A stretch of DNA of 64,000 nucleotides from Mesorhizobium escarrei (GCF_935825525.1 NZ_CAKXZT010000119.1:1-64000), one strand, 5' to 3'. Shown: positions 1 to 9,361, numbered from the stretch's first letter. Numbers and translations are program-made. Notes: generated from the letters alone by a model not told the origin.

Positions 1-53
1 CCATCGCCTCTACTCGACCGAAGTTAGGAACTCCCGCGCTCTTTCGGGTCAAC

Positions 54-1301
54 TCAGGCCACGTGCTTCCTGATCGTGCCGGATTTCCCTTGTGCGCCGG
101 GCGCAAAAATCTCCTGGTCGACGAAGCTCAGCGCCCGCATGGCGCAGCCTTCGCGGATCAGCGGCAGCTCGTTCGGCTCGGTGTCGAAGGAAATCGAACC
201 CGAATGCTGGCCGCCGGCGGTCTGGGCGATGGCCTCGCGCAGGGCCGGCTCGATCAGGTCGAAGGCGGCAGCGCTGGCGCCGACCATGGCCACCGGCGCC
301 GGATCGATCAGCGCGAACAGGCTGCCGAGCCCGAAGCCGAGCGCTTCGCCGGCCCTGCGGTAGGCTTCGCGCTCCGGTCCGTCCATCTCGCGCGCCCTGT
401 CCGCCAGTGCCTGCATCTCGGCATCGCTGACATCGGCGACCGGCTCGGCGTTCTCGCTCAATTGCCTTGCGTTGCGCCAGATAGCGTAGTTCCCGGCATA
501 AGCCTCGACGCAGCCGCGCCGCCCGCAGCGGCAAAGCGCGCCGCCCGGCCGATGGATCATGTGGCCGAATTCGCCGCCTGAGGAGTGGGTGCCGGTGAAC
601 AGCTCGCCCTTCAGCACCAGCCCCATACCGATGCCGTGCGAGAGCAGGATGGCGATGAAATCGTCGCGATAGCGATTCGGGTCGCGCCAGCGCAGCGCCA
701 CGGCCATCATGTTGCAGTCGTTCTCCATGATGGCCGGGATGCCGAACTCGCGTTCCAGAATGTCGGCGAAGGCGATGTTCGTCTGCGGCGTGATCGGCGA
801 CCACAACATGGCGCGCGCATGCGAATCGGTGATGCCCTGGATCGCCAGCGCGATGCGGGCGACGCTTTGGACATCGAGGTCGGGATCTTCGAGCCGGCGC
901 CGGACGATGGCGACACATTCGCCGATCAACTCGTCGCGCGACATGGTCAGCGTGTCCAGCCGGCGCTGTTCCTCGGCGACCACTTGTCCGGCATAATCGA
1001 TGACGGCGACCGACAGGAAATTCAGCGACAACACGACGGCCAACACCGCAGCGGCTTGCGGATTGAGGCTGAGGCCGACCTGCGGTCGGCCGCGTTTCAT
1101 CGAAACCGTCTCGCTCGCCTTGCTCTCGGCCAGGATGCCTTCCTGGATCAGGTCGGAAGAGATCGCCGATATGGTCGAATGGCTGAGGCCGGTGGTTGCC
1201 GCGATCTCGGTCCGCGACGGCTGGCCTGCCCGGCGCACGGCCGAAATCACCATCGCCCGGTTGCGCCGGCGCAAATCGTCATGACGGATTCCCACCGACA
1301 T
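54..1301 (-). CDS. ROK-family transcriptional repressor (XylR-like)
   Basis: Probable sugar-responsive repressor of the divergent xylF-xylH-xylG transporter. The protein of about 415 residues has an N-terminal winged helix-turn-helix (region [19 protein letters not shown]) followed by a ROK sugar-binding domain. The ROK zinc motif is visible as [14 protein letters not shown], and [13 protein letters not shown] matches the sugar-binding segment. I chose the ATG at 1301 because AAAAGGAAG lies just upstream; an in-frame extension to 1364 lacks such a site. The divergent arrangement and the A-tract palindromes between the genes support local control of xylF. A related ROK kinase would lack the N-terminal HTH. 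That the inducer is xylose is inferred from the neighbours. Confidence 0.9.
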   Translation of the reverse strand: MSVGIRHDDLRRRNRAMVISAVRRAGQPSRTEIAATTGLSHSTISAISSDLIQEGILAESKASETVSMKRGRPQVGLSLNPQAAAVLAVVLSLNFLSVAVIDYAGQVVAEEQRRLDTLTMSRDELIGECVAIVRRRLEDPDLDVQSVARIALAIQGITDSHARAMLWSPITPQTNIAFADILEREFGIPAIMENDCNMMAVALRWRDPNRYRDDFIAILLSHGIGMGLVLKGELFTGTHSSGGEFGHMIHRPGGALCRCGRRGCVEAYAGNYAIWRNARQLSENAEPVADVSDAEMQALADRAREMDGPEREAYRRAGEALGFGLGSLFALIDPAPVAMVGASAAAFDLIEPALREAIAQTAGGQHSGSISFDTEPNELPLIREGCAMRALSFVDQEIFAPGAQGKSGTIRKHVA

Positions 1302-1393
1302 CTTTGCTTCCTTTTCATCGCCGCGGCCGCTCATGAATCGGAAGCCGTCGATAATGTCCGACAAATACTGGCAGAAGCAGCGGGCCCTGTCAT

Positions 1394-1418
1394 TATTTAT
1401 TCCGAGACTCGAAAAAAG
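1394..1418. promoter_or_regulatory. Candidate upstream ROK operator
   Basis: Between the repressor and xylF, a CGAGACTCG core is flanked by an AT-rich left arm and an A-tract right arm (CGAAAAAAG). It resembles the better palindrome 85 bp downstream (CG-N5-CG core, same A-tract). Plausibly a second repressor site that also covers the repressor's own promoter; this is inference. Confidence 0.4.
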
Positions 1419-1452
1419 TCGGCAGACGCATCAAAGTCCATCAGGATTGATG

Positions 1453-1503
1453 TTGACAGCGCTTCAGCGTTGGACCAGTATTTTTTCGGTGCTCGAAAAA
1501 ATA
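1453..1503 (+). promoter_or_regulatory. xylF promoter with overlapping operator
   Basis: A TTGACA hexamer at 1453-1458 is followed after 17 bp by CAGTAT at 1476-1481, a plausible sigma-70 promoter. It is overlapped by a perfect inverted repeat, TATTTTTTCG (1479-1488) and CGAAAAAATA (1494-1503), with a 5-bp spacer. A repressor bound here would block the -10 region and transcription start. The adjacent ROK protein is the obvious candidate ligand; binding is inferred. Confidence 0.6.
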
Positions 1504-1565
1504 GAGCCTTTTACCGGCCTTCGGGCCAGTTTTGTCGCGCCCTATGCGGCGCAGGGAGGAATATC

Positions 1566-2606
1566 ATGAACAGATTCGCAGCCGCTATTCTGGCGGGGGT
1601 CGCCATGTCGCTGACGCTCGCGTCGGCCGCACAGGCCAAGGACAAGGTCATTGGCGTTTCGTGGTCGAACTTCCAGGAAGAGCGTTGGAAGACCGACGAA
1701 GCCGCCATGAAGGCGGCGATCGAGGCCGCTGGCGACAAATATATTTCCGCTGACGCGCAGTCCAATCCCGGCAAGCAGCTGACCGATGTCGAGAGCCTGA
1801 TCTCGCAGGGCGCCAACGCCCTGATCATCCTTGCGCAGGATGCCTCGGCCATCGGTCCGGCGGTGCAGAAGGCGCTGGACGAAGGCATTCCGGTCGTCGG
1901 CTATGACCGGTTGATCGAGAACAAGGACGTTTTCTATCTGACCTTCGACAACCAGGAAGTTGGCCGCATGCAGGCCCGCGAAGTGTTCAAGGTGGCGCCG
2001 GAAGGTAATTACGTCTTCATCAAAGGCTCGGGGGCCGACCCGAATGCCGATTTCCTGTTTGCCGGCTCCATGGAAGTGCTCAAGGATGCCATCGACAGCG
2101 GTAAGATCAAGAATGTCGGCGAGGCTTATACGGACGGTTGGCTTCCCGCCAACGCCCAGAAGAACATGGAACAGTTCCTGACCGCCAACGACAACAAGGT
2201 CGATGCGGTGGTTGCCGCCAATGACGGCACCGCCGGGGGCGTCGTCGCGGCGCTGACGGCGCAAGGCCTGGCCGGATCCGTCCCGGTTTCGGGCCAGGAC
2301 GGCGACCATGCCGCGCTGAACCGCATCGCGCTCGGCACGCAGACCGTCTCGGTGTGGAAGGACGCGCGCGAGCTCGGCAAGAACGCCGCCGAGATCGCCT
2401 CGCAGCTGGCCGACGGCAAGCAGATGACAGACATTGCCGGCGTCAAGGACTTCACCACGCCGGGCAGCAATGTCGTCAAGTCGCTGTTCCTGACGCCGAT
2501 TGCCATCACCAAGGACAATCTCAACGTCGTCATCGACGCCGGCTGGATCAAGAAGGAAGAGGTCTGCGCCGGCGTGGCGGCGGGCACTGTCCCGGTCTGC
2601 AACTGA
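1566..2606 (+). CDS. xylF: D-xylose ABC transporter substrate-binding protein XylF
   Basis: Periplasmic binding protein of 346 residues in the sugar-binding family of the RbsB/XylF type. A Sec signal peptide is clear: MNRF, a hydrophobic run, then cleavage after ASAAQA. The mature protein starts [20 protein letters not shown], which is typical of XylF, and further XylF-like segments include [22 protein letters not shown] and [26 protein letters not shown]. The start at 1566 has an excellent AGGGAGGA ribosome binding site; the open frame continues upstream to 585 but that part is antisense to the repressor. It is first in the xylFHG order and has its own terminator, so it can be made in excess over the membrane parts. 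Binding of xylose is inferred from family similarity. Confidence 0.92.
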   Translation: MNRFAAAILAGVAMSLTLASAAQAKDKVIGVSWSNFQEERWKTDEAAMKAAIEAAGDKYISADAQSNPGKQLTDVESLISQGANALIILAQDASAIGPAVQKALDEGIPVVGYDRLIENKDVFYLTFDNQEVGRMQAREVFKVAPEGNYVFIKGSGADPNADFLFAGSMEVLKDAIDSGKIKNVGEAYTDGWLPANAQKNMEQFLTANDNKVDAVVAANDGTAGGVVAALTAQGLAGSVPVSGQDGDHAALNRIALGTQTVSVWKDARELGKNAAEIASQLADGKQMTDIAGVKDFTTPGSNVVKSLFLTPIAITKDNLNVVIDAGWIKKEEVCAGVAAGTVPVCN

Positions 2607-2628
2607 TCCGCCTTCGCCAAGAAGCCTG

Positions 2629-2660
2629 AAACGCCGCGGCTTCACGCCGCGGCGTTTTTT
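2629..2660 (+). terminator. Rho-independent terminator/attenuator between xylF and xylH
   Basis: A perfect 12-bp stem (2629-2640 with 2646-2657, core ACGCCGCGG) with a 5-nt loop ends in a T run at 2655-2660. It lies 23 bp after the xylF stop and 88 bp before the xylH start on the same strand. It probably reduces read-through from the binding-protein gene into the permease. Confidence 0.85.
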
Positions 2661-2747
2661 CAAAAAGAATTGTTTTTCCGCTTCTCGCGGGAAACTTCTA
2701 AGCTGCTTCCGGCATCCGCGGCAGACGGCAACCCGGTGGAGGACATC

Positions 2748-4067
2748 ATGACCGACGCGACTTCCAACACGCCGGCTGTCGATCGGGCGCGTGAATCCGA
2801 GCTCAGCCCGGTCGGCCGCTTCCTTAAGGCAACCGAGCTCGACATACGCATGCTCGGCATGGTCGGCGCGCTGCTGGTCATCTGGGTTGGAATCCACATC
2901 CTGTCGGGTGGGCTTTTCCTCACGCCGCGCAATCTCTGGAACCTGTCGGTGCAGACTTCCTCGGTCGCGATCATGGCGACCGGCATGGTTCTGGTCATCG
3001 TGATGCGCAACATCGATCTTTCGGTCGGCTCCGTCGAAGGCGTGATCGGCATGGTGATGGGCGTTGCGCAGGCAGAATTCCTCATCCGTGTCATCGGATT
3101 CCAGCTTGGAAATCCCTGGATATGGGTCATCGCATTGGCTGCCGGCGTGGCGCTCGGCCTCATCATCGGCGCGCTTCAGGGCTTCATCATCGCCTATCTC
3201 GAGGTTCCGGCCTTCATCGTGACGCTGGGCGGCCTGCTGATCTGGCGCGGCATGGCGTGGCTGATAACGAGCGGGCGCACCGTCGCGCCGCTCGATGCCA
3301 CCTTCCAGCTCATGGGTGGCGGGCCGCGTGGCTCGATCGGGGCGACCGCGAGCTGGATCGTCGGCATTCTCGCCTGTGTGGCCGTCGCCTTGATGCTGCT
3401 CAACGGCCGGTCGCAGCGCAAGCGCTTCAAGTTTCCGCTGCGCCCGGTCTGGGCGGAGAGCTTGCTTGGTGTTGTCGCCTGCGCCGCCATCCTCGGCGCC
3501 GTCTGGATCGCCAATTCCTATCCGTGGCCGATCGGCATCGTTCGCCAGTACGCCCAGCGGAACGGCATCACCGTCCCCGAAGGCGGGCTGTTCATCGCCC
3601 ATGGCATCGCCATACCGGTGCTGATCGCGGTCGCTGTCGGCATCGTCATGACCTTCATCACCCGGCGCACCCGTTTCGGCCGTTATGTCTTTGCCATCGG
3701 CGGCAACCCGGAAGCGGCGGAACTCGCCGGCATCAACACGCGCTGGGTGACCATGAAAGTGTTCATGATCATGGGCGTCCTGGCCGCGATCAGCGCGGCG
3801 ATTGCTTCGGCCCGCCTCAATGCGTCGACCAATGCGCTGGGGACGCTGGACGAGCTTTTGGTCATCGCCGCAGCCGTCATCGGCGGCACGTCGCTGGCCG
3901 GCGGCTCCGGCACGGTGCTCGGCGCCATGCTGGGCGCGCTGCTGATGCAGTCGCTGCAGTCCGGCATGGTGTTGCTCGGCATCGATTCACCGCTTCAGAG
4001 CGTCGTCGTCGGCGCCGTTCTGGTCGTCGCTGTCTGGCTCGACACCGTCTATCGCAAGCGGGTCTGA
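2748..4067 (+). CDS. xylH: Xylose ABC transporter permease XylH
   Basis: Inner-membrane permease of 439 residues, of the RbsC/XylH type (BPD_transp_2). Multiple hydrophobic helices are visible, and the family hallmark region GRYVFAIGGNPEAAELAGIN is followed by VIGGTSLAGGSGTVLGAMLG near the C terminus. The start at 2748 follows GGTGGAGGACATC. A charged segment around residues 220-235 (GRSQRKRFKFPLRPVW) fits the longer XylH subtype, which exceeds RbsC by about 100 residues. It follows xylF after a terminator and precedes xylG, with which it forms the membrane channel and motor of the importer. Confidence 0.92.
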   Translation: MTDATSNTPAVDRARESELSPVGRFLKATELDIRMLGMVGALLVIWVGIHILSGGLFLTPRNLWNLSVQTSSVAIMATGMVLVIVMRNIDLSVGSVEGVIGMVMGVAQAEFLIRVIGFQLGNPWIWVIALAAGVALGLIIGALQGFIIAYLEVPAFIVTLGGLLIWRGMAWLITSGRTVAPLDATFQLMGGGPRGSIGATASWIVGILACVAVALMLLNGRSQRKRFKFPLRPVWAESLLGVVACAAILGAVWIANSYPWPIGIVRQYAQRNGITVPEGGLFIAHGIAIPVLIAVAVGIVMTFITRRTRFGRYVFAIGGNPEAAELAGINTRWVTMKVFMIMGVLAAISAAIASARLNASTNALGTLDELLVIAAAVIGGTSLAGGSGTVLGAMLGALLMQSLQSGMVLLGIDSPLQSVVVGAVLVVAVWLDTVYRKRV

Positions 4068-4068
4068 G

Positions 4069-4135
4069 CATGATTCCGAGCCGAAGGTCCGCGTCAGCGA
4101 AATTTGGCCATCCGTTTCGGTTCAACATCATGCTC
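4069..4135 (-). repeat. Dispersed intergenic repeat, copy 1
   Basis: The gap between xylH and xylG contains a sequence whose reverse complement closely matches 13686-13748 (shared core TGACGCGGACCTTCG and GGGATCA/GGAATCA ends). It is a small non-coding repeat, in inverse orientation relative to the second copy. Confidence 0.6.
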
Positions 4136-4160
4136 GGCAAAACCATAGAGAGGAACGATC

Positions 4161-4955
4161 ATGGCTGACACGACTGCTCCCACGCCACTGATCGATATGC
4201 ACAACATCTCGATTGCCTTCGGCGGCATTCGCGCCGTCGACGATGCGTCGATCGATCTTTTCCCGGGCGAGGTCGTGGCGCTGCTCGGTCACAACGGTGC
4301 GGGAAAGTCGACGCTGATCAAGATCCTGTCCGGTGCCTACAAACGCGATTCGGGCCAGATCTTCGTCAATGGCGAAGAGGCTTCGATCGCCAATCCGCGC
4401 GACGCCAAGAAATACGGCATCGAGACGATCTACCAGACGCTGGCGCTCGCCGACAATGTCGACGCCGCCGCCAACCTCTTCCTCGGCCGCGAGCTGATGA
4501 CCGGCTGGGGCACGCTCGACGATGGCGCCATGGAGGCCGAGGCGCGCAAGGTGATGGGCAGGCTCAATCCCCGTTTCCAGCGCTTTAAGGAGCCGGTGGT
4601 CAAGCTTTCGGGCGGCCAGCGGCAGTCGGTGGCGATCGCGCGCGCCATCCTGTTCAACGCCCGCATCCTGATCATGGATGAGCCGACGGCGGCACTGGGA
4701 CCGCAGGAAACGGCGCAGGTCGGCGAACTGGTCATGCAGCTCAAGGCCGACGGCATCGGCATCTTCCTGATCAGCCATGACATCCACGATGTGTTCGAGC
4801 TTGCCGACCGCGTCTGCGTCATGAAGAATGGTCGGGTCGTTGGCACGGCGCGCACCGGCGACGTGACCCAGGACGAGGTGCTCGGTATGATCATCCTGGG
4901 CAAGTGTCCGCCCGGCGCCATTCCGGGGCCAGGCGCGCTGAAGATCGCCGCCTGA
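4161..4955 (+). CDS. xylG: Xylose-type ABC transporter ATP-binding protein (single domain)
   Basis: Cytoplasmic ATPase of the XylFHG importer. It is 264 residues long with one nucleotide-binding domain: Walker [10 protein letters not shown] near residue 43, signature LSGGQRQ, Walker [11 protein letters not shown], and switch His in [10 protein letters not shown]. Escherichia coli XylG has two fused domains of about 500 residues in total; here only one is present, as in other rhizobial sugar systems of the FrcA type, so a homodimer is expected. A GAGAGGAA site precedes the ATG. The C-terminal tail [17 protein letters not shown] is short and shows no second domain. Confidence 0.9.
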   Translation: MADTTAPTPLIDMHNISIAFGGIRAVDDASIDLFPGEVVALLGHNGAGKSTLIKILSGAYKRDSGQIFVNGEEASIANPRDAKKYGIETIYQTLALADNVDAAANLFLGRELMTGWGTLDDGAMEAEARKVMGRLNPRFQRFKEPVVKLSGGQRQSVAIARAILFNARILIMDEPTAALGPQETAQVGELVMQLKADGIGIFLISHDIHDVFELADRVCVMKNGRVVGTARTGDVTQDEVLGMIILGKCPPGAIPGPGALKIAA

Positions 4956-5050
4956 AGCGTCAAATGCCTGTCATGTGATATGCCAGCCGTCATGATGGTT
5001 TGGCCGCGCCATTGTGTTGCCACGGGGACTTGCCCATAAGATGGGGAACC

Positions 5051-6712
5051 ATGGGTCGCAGCAGCAACTTGAAGAAGTTCTTCCCGATCGTCGCTTTCAT
5101 TGCCGTCGCGCTGATCAGCCTGACAATGGCGGGATTCGCCTATTTCGCCACGCAGGAAGCGGCGCGCATCAAATTCGAGGCGACGGCGGACGACGCCCTC
5201 AACCGGATCGATAGCCGCATCGACCTGCATCTGTCGATGCTGCGATCGACACATGCGCTGTTCGAGGCTCGCAATGGTGACATTTCGCGGGGCGAGTTCA
5301 AGGCGTTCTTCGATGCGCTGGGTATCAACGACAATTTCGCCGGCCTGCGCGGCATCGGCTTTCTCCGGCTGGTGAGAGCCGGCGACGAGGCAGCGGTCGA
5401 GCGTGCCATTCTGCACGACTATGGCGCCAGCGATGCGATCTATCCGGCCACGACAACGCTGCCATGGCGTACGCCCATCACGCTGTTCGAGCCGCTCGAC
5501 CCTTCCAATCAATCCGGCATCGGCTACGACATGTTCACCGAACCGGTGCGGCGCGAGGCGATCGAAAGGGCGATGGCCGACAACCAGCAGCACGCGAGCG
5601 GGCGCGTGCAGCTAGGCCAGGAAACAGGAGCTGCGCAGACCTTCACCGGCTTCCTGGTCTTCGTGCGGCTCAACATCGAAACCGCGGCGGACGGCATCGA
5701 TGCGTCCAGTTCCTCGACAACAGGCTTTCTTTATGCGGCGTTCCGCGCCCGCGACCTGTTCCAGACCGCGCTCAGCCGGACGCCGCTGCTGCCGGTCAAC
5801 ATCGAAATCTATGACGGCAAGGTGGACGCCGACCATCTTTTGTTCCAGTCGGAAACGCCCCCGGCGTCGGGCTTCGGCGACAGGTTGCTGGTTTCTCGCG
5901 AGCTCACCATCGCCGGACGTCCATGGACCATCCTGTTCAGGCCGACAAGCGCCTTCTCGCAACCTTCCTCGCGCGCCATCCCGGTGATGCTCGGCCTGTT
6001 CGGACTGCTGCTCGCGGGAACCATCGCGCTGGTGGCACGCTATCAGGAGCGGGCCTATGACGCGGTCTCGCTGCTTCATGAGACGACGGAAAAAAGCCTG
6101 CTCGAAAAAGACCTGATGCTGCAGGAGATGAAGCACCGTATCAAGAACTCGATCACACGGGTGCTGGCGATCGCGCGCCAGACGGCGTCGCACGCCACCG
6201 ACGTCCACGAGTTCTCGTCCTCCTTTTCGGCCCGGCTGCAAGCGATGGCGGCTTCCCAGGACATGCTGACGCGCTCGCGCTGGCAGAAGGCCGATCTCGG
6301 CGATCTCTTGCGCATCGAGCTTGGCCAGGTGTTCGGCAAGGAGCTTCCCGAGGGGATCTTGTCGGGACCAGAGGTGTTGCTCGACGAGACGACGACGCAG
6401 GCGCTCGGCCTGACCTTTCACGAACTGGCGACGAACGCGCTGAAATATGGCGAAACCGGCAATTCGGCCAATATTAGGAACGGCGACTGGTCGCTCAAGG
6501 TCGACTGGTCGGTCGAAGGCCACAGGAGCGACCGGACGCTGGTTCTCAACTGGCGCGAAGCCGGCCAGAAGAAACTCGAACCACCTGTCAAAACCGGTTT
6601 TGGCACCAAGCTGATCGATTTGAACGTCACGCGCGAATTGCGCGGTACGATCAATCGCGATTTTCATAATGGCGGGTTGAGCGTGGAAATCAGGATTCCG
6701 CTGTCGGGCTGA
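5051..6712 (+). CDS. CHASE-domain sensor histidine kinase (HisKA_2/HWE type)
   Basis: Membrane sensor kinase of 553 residues. A transmembrane helix lies at about residues 10-32, followed by a periplasmic CHASE-like domain ([33 protein letters not shown]), a second helix near 305-325 ([19 protein letters not shown]), then a HisKA_2 dimerisation motif [19 protein letters not shown] with the phospho-acceptor His, and a HATPase domain with [12 protein letters not shown] and TGFGTKLI. Start chosen at 5051 (MGRSSNLKK) because the 17 residues before it are not hydrophobic or conserved-looking. It lies at the edge of the stress-response island. Kinases of this class commonly phosphorylate PhyR, so that partner is a reasonable inference; the ligand is unknown. 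Confidence 0.85.
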   Translation: MGRSSNLKKFFPIVAFIAVALISLTMAGFAYFATQEAARIKFEATADDALNRIDSRIDLHLSMLRSTHALFEARNGDISRGEFKAFFDALGINDNFAGLRGIGFLRLVRAGDEAAVERAILHDYGASDAIYPATTTLPWRTPITLFEPLDPSNQSGIGYDMFTEPVRREAIERAMADNQQHASGRVQLGQETGAAQTFTGFLVFVRLNIETAADGIDASSSSTTGFLYAAFRARDLFQTALSRTPLLPVNIEIYDGKVDADHLLFQSETPPASGFGDRLLVSRELTIAGRPWTILFRPTSAFSQPSSRAIPVMLGLFGLLLAGTIALVARYQERAYDAVSLLHETTEKSLLEKDLMLQEMKHRIKNSITRVLAIARQTASHATDVHEFSSSFSARLQAMAASQDMLTRSRWQKADLGDLLRIELGQVFGKELPEGILSGPEVLLDETTTQALGLTFHELATNALKYGETGNSANIRNGDWSLKVDWSVEGHRSDRTLVLNWREAGQKKLEPPVKTGFGTKLIDLNVTRELRGTINRDFHNGGLSVEIRIPLSG

Positions 6713-6807
6713 AACGCTGTCGCAAACCGACCGTTTTCGAAGGCGCAATTAAACAGAGACAGGCTCGTCCGGTCTCCGCTTCTATTGCCTCTTGCGTTTG
6801 AAACGGA

Positions 6808-7050
6808 TTAGCAGCGAGCCGTAAACAGACGGCCACGGTTGTCGCGGTACTGGCAATAGCCATTGCGCAGGTTGCGTACCAGCAGGCCGGAACCGGCACC
6901 GATGGCTGCGCCCACCAGCGCACCCTTGCCGCCGTCAATCAGGCCGCCGGCCAGAGCGCCGACACCGGCGCCGACGCCGACATCCTGCTCGGTGGTGCTG
7001 CAACCGCTGACCGCGATCACGGCAACCATGGCAATTATCATCTTCCGCAT
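6808..7050 (-). CDS. Small glycine-zipper lipoprotein
   Basis: Envelope protein of 80 residues. It begins MRKMIIAMVAVIAVSGC, a lipoprotein signal with lipobox VSGC and acylated Cys at residue 17. The body is a glycine zipper (GAGVGALAGGLIDGGKGA, GAAIGAGSG) of the YMGG/17-kDa antigen type, and the tail RNGYCQYRDNRGRLFTARC holds two cysteines. Start at 7050 has GGCGAGGAG seven bases upstream; the longer frame to 7092 does not. Glycine-zipper lipoproteins sit in the outer membrane and are often stress related. No EcfG promoter motif was found directly in front of this gene. Confidence 0.8.
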   Translation of the reverse strand: MRKMIIAMVAVIAVSGCSTTEQDVGVGAGVGALAGGLIDGGKGALVGAAIGAGSGLLVRNLRNGYCQYRDNRGRLFTARC

Positions 7051-7126
7051 AGGGTCACTCCTCGCCTTTGTCCTTGTGGCTCCACTCGTCACTTATCATG
7101 CGAAAAAGCGTTTTGCCTGCTCGATT

Positions 7127-7453
7127 TCATTTTTGGCTAAGATAATCTTTTTCGGGGCGCGCGCCGCTCGAGGCAAGCTCAAGGCTGGAGATCTCCACGG
7201 AAGCATCGAGCGTGCCGTCCGGGCGCACGTTCCAGACGATCTGGTCGTAATCATCCTCAAGCGCCGGATCGACGGAAAGGCATTTGGCAATGATGCGCGG
7301 AGCCTGACCCTGCACATCGTGCAAGGCAAACGGACGCGCGGCGGTGCACTCCTGAGCGGTTTCGAAAACGCTCACCGATACGGGCAATTCGCGACACTCG
7401 GTCATCGTGTTCGAGCAGCCGATGACGAGCAGCACGGCAGCGATATGTTCCAT
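7127..7453 (-). CDS. Conserved rhizobial small protein, stress-controlled
   Basis: Protein of 108 residues, function unknown. It begins with a hydrophobic segment (MEHIAAVLLVIGCSNTM) and contains several Cys (positions about 13, 20, 32, 53) in a pattern TECRELPVSVSVFETAQEC, suggesting a folded exported or disulfide-bearing domain. The ATG at 7453 is preceded by GGAGGAG; the longer frame to 7666 is not needed. A perfect EcfG promoter (GGAAC-N16-CGTT) ends 23 bp upstream, so it very likely belongs to the general stress regulon. I recall similar small proteins annotated as hypothetical in rhizobia, but cannot name a domain. Confidence 0.75.
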   Translation of the reverse strand: MEHIAAVLLVIGCSNTMTECRELPVSVSVFETAQECTAARPFALHDVQGQAPRIIAKCLSVDPALEDDYDQIVWNVRPDGTLDASVEISSLELASSGARPEKDYLSQK

Positions 7454-7475
7454 GGCGGCGCTCCTCCCGCCATAG

Positions 7476-7500
7476 AACGGGCCACATCCGCCAAAGTTCC
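7476..7500 (-). promoter_or_regulatory. EcfG-type promoter
   Basis: On the minus strand GGAAC (7496-7500) and CGTT (7476-7479) are separated by exactly 16 bp, the consensus recognised by EcfG general-stress sigma factors. It reads into the small gene starting at 7453. Confidence 0.8.
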
Positions 7501-7583
7501 TGCGATGCAGGTTGGCGCGACTGATTGGAGAAACAGACCGGCGTGAGCCAAGCACGAGCCGCCGGCCACTTTGCTCTGACGCT

Positions 7584-7766
7584 CTAGACCAACTGAAACG
7601 CGGCGGCCACGACGACCACGGCAGCCAGCCCGATTGCGGCGAGGCCGGGGATCGGGAGGGAAGCACGGGGCGATGGAATTGCGGATGCTTCGATATCCTG
7701 AAACCCGCTCATCGAAACGCGTGCGGCCTGTTCCAGCCTGTTGATGTCGGCAGCCGTCAAAGCCAT
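7584..7766 (-). CDS. Small single-pass membrane protein
   Basis: Possible gene of 60 residues. MALTAADINRLEQAARVSM is followed by a linker and a C-terminal membrane helix (LPIPGLAAIGLAAVVVVAAA), giving a tail-anchored layout. A GGGAGGA sequence abuts the ATG at 7766, unusually close, while an upstream TTG at 7787 would have better spacing. No family was recognised and no EcfG motif precedes it. The helix and ribosome binding site argue for a real gene, but it is small and could be spurious. Confidence 0.5.
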   Translation of the reverse strand: MALTAADINRLEQAARVSMSGFQDIEASAIPSPRASLPIPGLAAIGLAAVVVVAAAFQLV

Positions 7767-7943
7767 TCCTCCCGTACCGCGCAGCAACTGCGATCGAAAA
7801 CCTCATGCGGAGAGTGTGTCTGAGAAAAACAGCATCGAACTTTATGGTGAACAGATGGTTAAGGCCGGCGCGGTCGGCCAATTCCAGCCATCTTGGCCCC
7901 AACCCGCTTGGCCCCAGCCCTCTTGAGCTCGGCTGTTGTCCCT

Positions 7944-8966
7944 TCAATCCGTCTCGAAATTGCCGCGAGGAACGACGAGATGATATTCGAGACGATCCCC
8001 GGTGATTTCAAGTTTCGCCGTACCGTTCAACGACGCAGGCACGACGCGCTCGAGCGCGACGCTGCCAAAACGCTTCTCGCTGGGCTGATTGTCATTGGCT
8101 CCGATGGCCTCGGCCCATGTCAGCGACAGCGCGGTCTCGCCAGCGGAAGCCGCCGTCAGATCGGCCGTCACCTCGACGAATCCGTCGGCTCGCGACAGAG
8201 CGCCGTAGCTGACAGAATTGACGGCAAGCTCGTGCATGGCCAAGCCGATATGCAGGGCGGCATTGGGATTGAGGTATGGGTTTGCACCGCGAAAACGCAG
8301 GCTGCGCACAGGGTCGGCTCCATAGCGGCCGACCTGGCCGGACACCAATTCGCGCAGTGCCGCTCCTCGCCAGTTGGACGACGTCACCAGGTCCTGGGAT
8401 GAGGCAAGCGACTGCAGCCGGCCGCGAAAGCGTGTCAGGAAATCACTGAGCGTGTCCGAATAACGGCTGGTCTGGGTGGCGATGCTCTGGATGATGGCCA
8501 AAAGGTTCTTCGAACGGTGGCTGACCTCGCGCAGCAGCGTCTTCAGTGTTTGCTCGCGACGTTTCTGCTCGGTCGTTTCGACCATGGTGGTGACGACGCC
8601 CTGCACGGCGCCGCCGTCGTCATGATCCGCGTCCACCCATATCTGGAACCAGCGAGCGCCATCGTCGGCGGGAATGCTGAGCTCAAGATGTTCCGGATTG
8701 CCGGATACGACGACCTTGCGTTTGGCTGCGCCGATGCGCTCCGCCTGGGCCGGCGGCAGGATGCCGTCGCCCGTGTCGGAAACCCCCGTGTCGGAAACCC
8801 AGGGCGGGCGCATGTTGCGGGCCCAGACGGTTTTCATCTCGCGATCCTGATAGAGAACCGAAATACCGGCATTGTGCAGCGCATGGAGAAGGGCCCGGCC
8901 AAGCTGCATTCCACTCTCAGCGGACTGCAAAGCGATGATCTCATCGCTCCGTCCGCTGTCTTTCAT
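7944..8966 (-). CDS. PAS-domain HWE/HisKA_2 histidine kinase
   Basis: Soluble kinase of about 340 residues. A PAS-like sensor region lies at about residues 30-140 (ISVLYQDREMKTVWARNM, WFQIWVDADHDDGG), followed by the dimerisation motif LLREVSHRSKNLLAIIQSI with the phospho-acceptor His and a HATPase domain (MHELAVNSVSYGAL). There is no membrane segment. The ATG at 8966 with GGAG close upstream is favoured; 8987 is possible. A perfect EcfG promoter lies at 9017-9041, only compatible with starts below about 9010. A kinase under EcfG control next to phyR could give feedback on the stress response; the kinase-PhyR link is inferred. Confidence 0.85.
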   Translation of the reverse strand: MKDSGRSDEIIALQSAESGMQLGRALLHALHNAGISVLYQDREMKTVWARNMRPPWVSDTGVSDTGDGILPPAQAERIGAAKRKVVVSGNPEHLELSIPADDGARWFQIWVDADHDDGGAVQGVVTTMVETTEQKRREQTLKTLLREVSHRSKNLLAIIQSIATQTSRYSDTLSDFLTRFRGRLQSLASSQDLVTSSNWRGAALRELVSGQVGRYGADPVRSLRFRGANPYLNPNAALHIGLAMHELAVNSVSYGALSRADGFVEVTADLTAASAGETALSLTWAEAIGANDNQPSEKRFGSVALERVVPASLNGTAKLEITGDRLEYHLVVPRGNFETD

Positions 8967-9016
8967 GTCTCCGGTTCTGGATTGCATCGGACGCTTTACC
9001 CGCCGCATCCGTGCTG

Positions 9017-9041
9017 AACGGCTGACGGAAAAATGGGTTCC
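9017..9041 (-). promoter_or_regulatory. EcfG-type promoter
   Basis: Minus-strand GGAAC (9037-9041), 16-bp spacer, CGTT (9017-9020). It reads into the PAS kinase gene that starts at 8966. Confidence 0.78.
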
Positions 9042-9138
9042 CAAAAAGAAGTCCGCCGAGCGACGTCCGGCTAAGGACACCGCCCGGCGGTAGCTGGAAA
9101 CCGCTTGAGGGGTGCGGCTCCCAGTGTTCCATCGCAGC

Positions 9139-9306
9139 TCACGACGCGCGTTTAAACAAGCCAGCAATAAGCGAAATGATCAGGAAAGCGAGGAAGATGA
9201 AAAACAATATCTGCGCTATACCAGCCGAGGTGCCAGCGATTCCGCCGAAACCAAGTGCGCCTGCAATGATCGCAACGACGAGAAATACGAGCGCCCAGTA
9301 AAGCAT
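9139..9306 (-). CDS. DUF1328 small membrane protein
   Basis: Membrane protein of 55 residues of the DUF1328 (YtjA-like) family. Two hydrophobic helices are separated by a [14 protein letters not shown] loop, and the sequence [20 protein letters not shown] is characteristic. AAAGGAGATGGACC precedes the ATG at 9306, deciding the start against the longer frame to 9444. A perfect EcfG promoter sits at 9337-9361. Proteins of this family are recurrent members of general stress regulons in rhizobia, but their molecular role is unknown. Confidence 0.9.
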   Translation of the reverse strand: MLYWALVFLVVAIIAGALGFGGIAGTSAGIAQILFFIFLAFLIISLIAGLFKRAS

Positions 9307-9336
9307 GGTCCATCTCCTTTCAAATAGTATCGCAAA

Positions 9337-9361
9337 AACGTCTTTCGCTGCCGTTTGTTCC
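9337..9361 (-). promoter_or_regulatory. EcfG-type promoter
   Basis: Minus-strand GGAAC (9357-9361), 16-bp spacer, CGTT (9337-9340), reading into the DUF1328 gene 31 bp downstream. Confidence 0.8.

Noticed and set aside
585-1565. Upstream in-frame extension of xylF
   Set aside because: Overlaps the divergent repressor and the promoter region; the start at 1566 has a signal peptide and a strong ribosome binding site.
2169-2195. GGAAC followed by a CGAC within xylF
   Set aside because: Inside a coding region, and the -10 box does not match CGTT.
1542-3602. Long open frame of 686 codons on the minus strand
   Set aside because: Antisense to xylF and xylH; composition is Arg/Asp/His rich as expected for a shadow frame in GC-rich DNA and no domain is seen.
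5044-5070. GGAAC near the CHASE kinase as EcfG promoter
   Set aside because: No CGTT at 16 or 17 bp downstream, and it overlaps the start codon.
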